Assembly (NCBI GenBank): GCA_013331215.1
Contig: DUGU01000020.1
Coordinates: 5,109-12,413 of the forward strand
Direction of reading: 5' to 3'
DNA: 7,305 nt
DNA from: Methanoregulaceae archaeon
Lineage (GTDB): Archaea > Halobacteriota > Methanomicrobia > Methanomicrobiales > Methanospirillaceae
Every line of letters starts with the position of its first letter. Position 1 is the stretch's first letter. Of the stretch, positions 5,744 to 7,305 are shown piece by piece. The translations under genes were made by a program, and so were the position numbers. The notes beneath the pieces were generated by a model that had not been told where the DNA came from, did not search any database, and saw only the letters and a list, made by a program, of their open reading frames with translations.

Positions 5744-5763
5744 CCGGCGGGGCCGACGGCCGA

Positions 5764-6684
5764 TCAGCTTCGCAGCCTGCCCGCCCCCGGCCCGGCGAGC
5801 TCGAGCACGATCTCGGCAAGCCCCTCGCTCCGGGCCGGGTCGGTCATGAGCGTGTCGGCCCGGACCGCGCCCGGGACACCGACCGGGTCGCGGACGTCCT
5901 GGATGAAGACGTCGCAGAAATCGGCGTACAGCGAGAGGACCCCACGGGACGTGGGCTCGAACCCCCGTGCGGTCATCAGCGCGCCGGCGGGCCCACTCAC
6001 GGGCGTGTCGCCGATGAACGGCGAGACTGCGATCACGAACGCGTCGCGGAGTGCCTCGCGGACCCCGCTGCACGCGAGGATCGGGCCGATCGACGTGACC
6101 GGGTTCGACGGCCCGATCACGACGGCGTCGGCCTCCTGCAGGGCCGAGAGCACCTCGGGTGTCGCTGGCGGCGGCGCGGGCGGCTCCCAGGCGATGCCGC
6201 GGGGGAGAATGCCGCCACGGTGCCGGACCCACCATTCCTGGAAGTGGAACCGGCCGTCGTCGGTCAGGACGTGCGTCGCGTAGGGCTGGTCGGCCATCGG
6301 CAACACCCGGACTTCGACCCGGAGCCGCTCGGCGATGAGTTCGGTCGCGGCCGTGAGCGTCAGGCCCCGTCGGAGGAGCTCGCCACGGAGGAGATGGACG
6401 GCGCGGTCGCGGTCGCCGATCCTGACCACCTCCTCCTCGCCGAGGGACCGGAGCGCTTCGTGGCACGCGAACGTATCGCCCGCGATCCCCCACCACGTCT
6501 GCTCGTTCAGGAGTCCGGCGCAGAGATAGAGGACCGTGTCCACGTCCGGCGAGAGCTGCCCGCCCGAGACCCAGCAGTCTTCGCCCGTGTTCACGACCAC
6601 GGCCAGATCGCGGTCGGGGAGGCGCCGGCGGAGGCCCCGCAGGAGCTTCGGGGTTCCCGTTCCTCCCGAGAGAACGGTGATCAT
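5764..6684 (-). CDS. cofD: 2-phospho-L-lactate transferase (coenzyme F420 biosynthesis)
   Basis: This 306-residue cytoplasmic enzyme moves the phospholactyl group from lactyl-diphosphoguanosine onto the deazaflavin Fo, making F420-0, the precursor of the hydride carrier of methanogenesis. Family landmarks are the N-terminal [18 protein letters not shown] (1-18), VNTGED (31-36), [15 protein letters not shown] (45-59) and [13 protein letters not shown] (191-203). The length is normal for archaeal CofD. The start at 6684 begins exactly at the conserved [10 protein letters not shown]; the open frame extends to 6771, but the extra residues would not resemble the family and would cross the promoter region. 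CAGGG precedes the ATG closely. An opposed TATA-like AGCTTAACC lies about 28 bases upstream. The gene is divergent from the HD phosphohydrolase across 40 bases. No other cof gene is in the window. Confidence 0.95.
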   Translation of the reverse strand: MITVLSGGTGTPKLLRGLRRRLPDRDLAVVVNTGEDCWVSGGQLSPDVDTVLYLCAGLLNEQTWWGIAGDTFACHEALRSLGEEEVVRIGDRDRAVHLLRGELLRRGLTLTAATELIAERLRVEVRVLPMADQPYATHVLTDDGRFHFQEWWVRHRGGILPRGIAWEPPAPPPATPEVLSALQEADAVVIGPSNPVTSIGPILACSGVREALRDAFVIAVSPFIGDTPVSGPAGALMTARGFEPTSRGVLSLYADFCDVFIQDVRDPVGVPGAVRADTLMTDPARSEGLAEIVLELAGPGAGRLRS

Positions 6685-6693
6685 CCCTGATCG

Positions 6694-6701
6694 CTTATAT
6701 G
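6694..6701 (+). promoter_or_regulatory. TATA box of the HD phosphohydrolase gene
   Basis: The element CTTATATG lies in the 40-base gap between divergent start codons. Its centre is 27-28 bases before the ATG at 6725, the spacing of a leaderless archaeal transcript. No Shine-Dalgarno sits directly before that ATG, which supports leaderless translation. Confidence 0.6.
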
Positions 6702-6707
6702 CAGGAA

Positions 6708-6716
6708 CGGTTAAGC
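6708..6716 (-). promoter_or_regulatory. Weak candidate TATA element of cofD
   Basis: Read on the minus strand this is AGCTTAACC, centred about 28 bases upstream of the cofD ATG at 6684. The stronger CATATAAG a few bases further on is only about 10 bases from that ATG, too close to drive a cofD transcript containing the start codon. The match is weak, so the call rests mainly on spacing. Confidence 0.35.
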
Positions 6717-6724
6717 TGATCCCG

Positions 6725-7305
6725 ATGGCGGCGGGGACGAAGTCGGTCCGGGACCCGGTCCACGGGTACATCGAGGTCGAGCCCGCGCTCCTCCCGATCG
6801 TTGACGCGCCCCTGCTCCAGCGTCTCCGCCAGATCCGTCAGCTCGGCTTCGCCTACCTCGTCTACCCCGGCGCGAATCACACGCGCTTCGAGCATTCGCT
6901 CGGGGCCATGCACCTCGCTCGCCGGCTCAGCTCCCAGCTCGAGCTCGACTCCTGCACGGCCCGCACCGTGACCGCGGCCGCGCTCCTCCACGACGTGGGC
7001 CACGGCCCCTTCGGCCACTTTTTTGACGACCATTTCCTGAACGGCTTCAAGCTGACCCACGAGGATCTGGGGCGGCAGATCATCGTCCGGAAGCTGGGAA
7101 GGGTGATCGCCCGGATCCGCCGCAGCCCCTCGGGGCCCTTCGCCGACGGCGAGTCCCTCGACCCGGCGGCGGTCGCCTTTCTGATCAAGATGCCCGAAGA
7201 GCGGGACGGCGCCATGCCCCGCTGGCTCCAGCTTTTGCGCCAGCTCTTCTCGGGGATCTACACGGTGGACAACCTCGACTACGTCCAGCGCGACGCCTTC
7301 ATGAC
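6725..7305 (+). CDS. HD-superfamily phosphohydrolase, SAMHD1/dGTPase-like (3' end outside window)
   Basis: The window holds 193 N-terminal residues and the frame is still open at its end. The protein belongs to the HD metal-dependent phosphohydrolases related to SAMHD1 and bacterial dGTPases, which split dNTPs into deoxynucleosides and triphosphate. Visible landmarks are the opening [11 protein letters not shown] (8-18), [13 protein letters not shown] with metal ligand His57 (53-65), the [18 protein letters not shown] block with His89 and Asp90 (87-104), and [10 protein letters not shown] (181-190), where Asp182, Tyr186 and Asp190 align with SAMHD1 Asp311, Tyr315 and Asp319. The SAMHD1 lysine after Asp311 is Asn183 here. 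A dNTPase role is thus plausible, but archaeal members are poorly characterised and other nucleotides are possible. ATG 6725 follows a TATA box by 27-28 bases and is followed at once by the conserved N-terminal motif, so the start is well supported. Confidence 0.88.
   Translation, partial: MAAGTKSVRDPVHGYIEVEPALLPIVDAPLLQRLRQIRQLGFAYLVYPGANHTRFEHSLGAMHLARRLSSQLELDSCTARTVTAAALLHDVGHGPFGHFFDDHFLNGFKLTHEDLGRQIIVRKLGRVIARIRRSPSGPFADGESLDPAAVAFLIKMPEERDGAMPRWLQLLRQLFSGIYTVDNLDYVQRDAFM

Noticed and set aside
5647..5763. Gap between cofD and the PAS gene as a possible small RNA or small gene
   Set aside because: Apart from the PAS promoter and a short GC hairpin, I see no start codon with a plausible frame and no conserved RNA fold that I can recognise.
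6695..7060. A 121-codon minus-strand open frame opposite the HD phosphohydrolase
   Set aside because: The plus-strand frame has the full set of HD-family motifs, so the opposite frame is a shadow of it.

Overview
The window is very GC-rich and looks like a chromosomal segment of a euryarchaeal methanogen. The evidence is an archaeal type II methionine aminopeptidase, the archaeal RNA polymerase subunit RpoL and the coenzyme F420 biosynthesis enzyme CofD. Gene starts mostly lack Shine-Dalgarno sequences, and several have an archaeal TATA-like element about 26-30 bases upstream, as expected for leaderless mRNAs. A Methanomicrobiales-type organism is my best guess from gene content and style; this is inference, not a match I could test.

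Layout, left to right. Bases 1-513 (+) hold the C-terminal part of methionine aminopeptidase. Bases 562-1890 (+) encode a single-ring AAA ATPase with a large unrecognised N-terminal region. One base later, 1892-2662 (+) encodes a PhnP-like metallo-beta-lactamase-fold hydrolase. rpoL (2708-2980, +) follows with its own candidate promoter and ends at a T-run. On the minus strand, a two-gene unit reads leftward: a membrane-anchored sulfite-oxidase-family molybdopterin enzyme (3859-3188), then a 67-residue two-helix protein (3191-2988) with cytochrome-b-like histidine spacing. A solitary beta-class DNA methyltransferase with an added Myb-like tail lies at 3932-4915 (+). It converges on a four-helix membrane PAS protein (5646-4927, -). 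cofD (6684-5764, -) and an SAMHD1-like HD phosphohydrolase (6725 to the window end, +) diverge from a 40-base gap that can hold two opposed, overlapping leaderless promoters.

Most of the window is housekeeping: protein N-terminal maturation, transcription, F420 synthesis and probably nucleotide metabolism. The most interesting part is the minus-strand pair. The 4-base stop/start overlap implies coupled translation of an extracytoplasmic molybdenum oxidoreductase and a minimal putative b-type cytochrome. Second in interest are the methyltransferase with its extra C-terminal DNA-binding-like domain, with no restriction enzyme in view, and the strong shortage of CTAG (one site in 7.3 kb). I saw no tRNA, rRNA, CRISPR array, insertion sequence or attachment site. 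The only gene-free gaps are short (the longest is 117 bases, 5647-5763).
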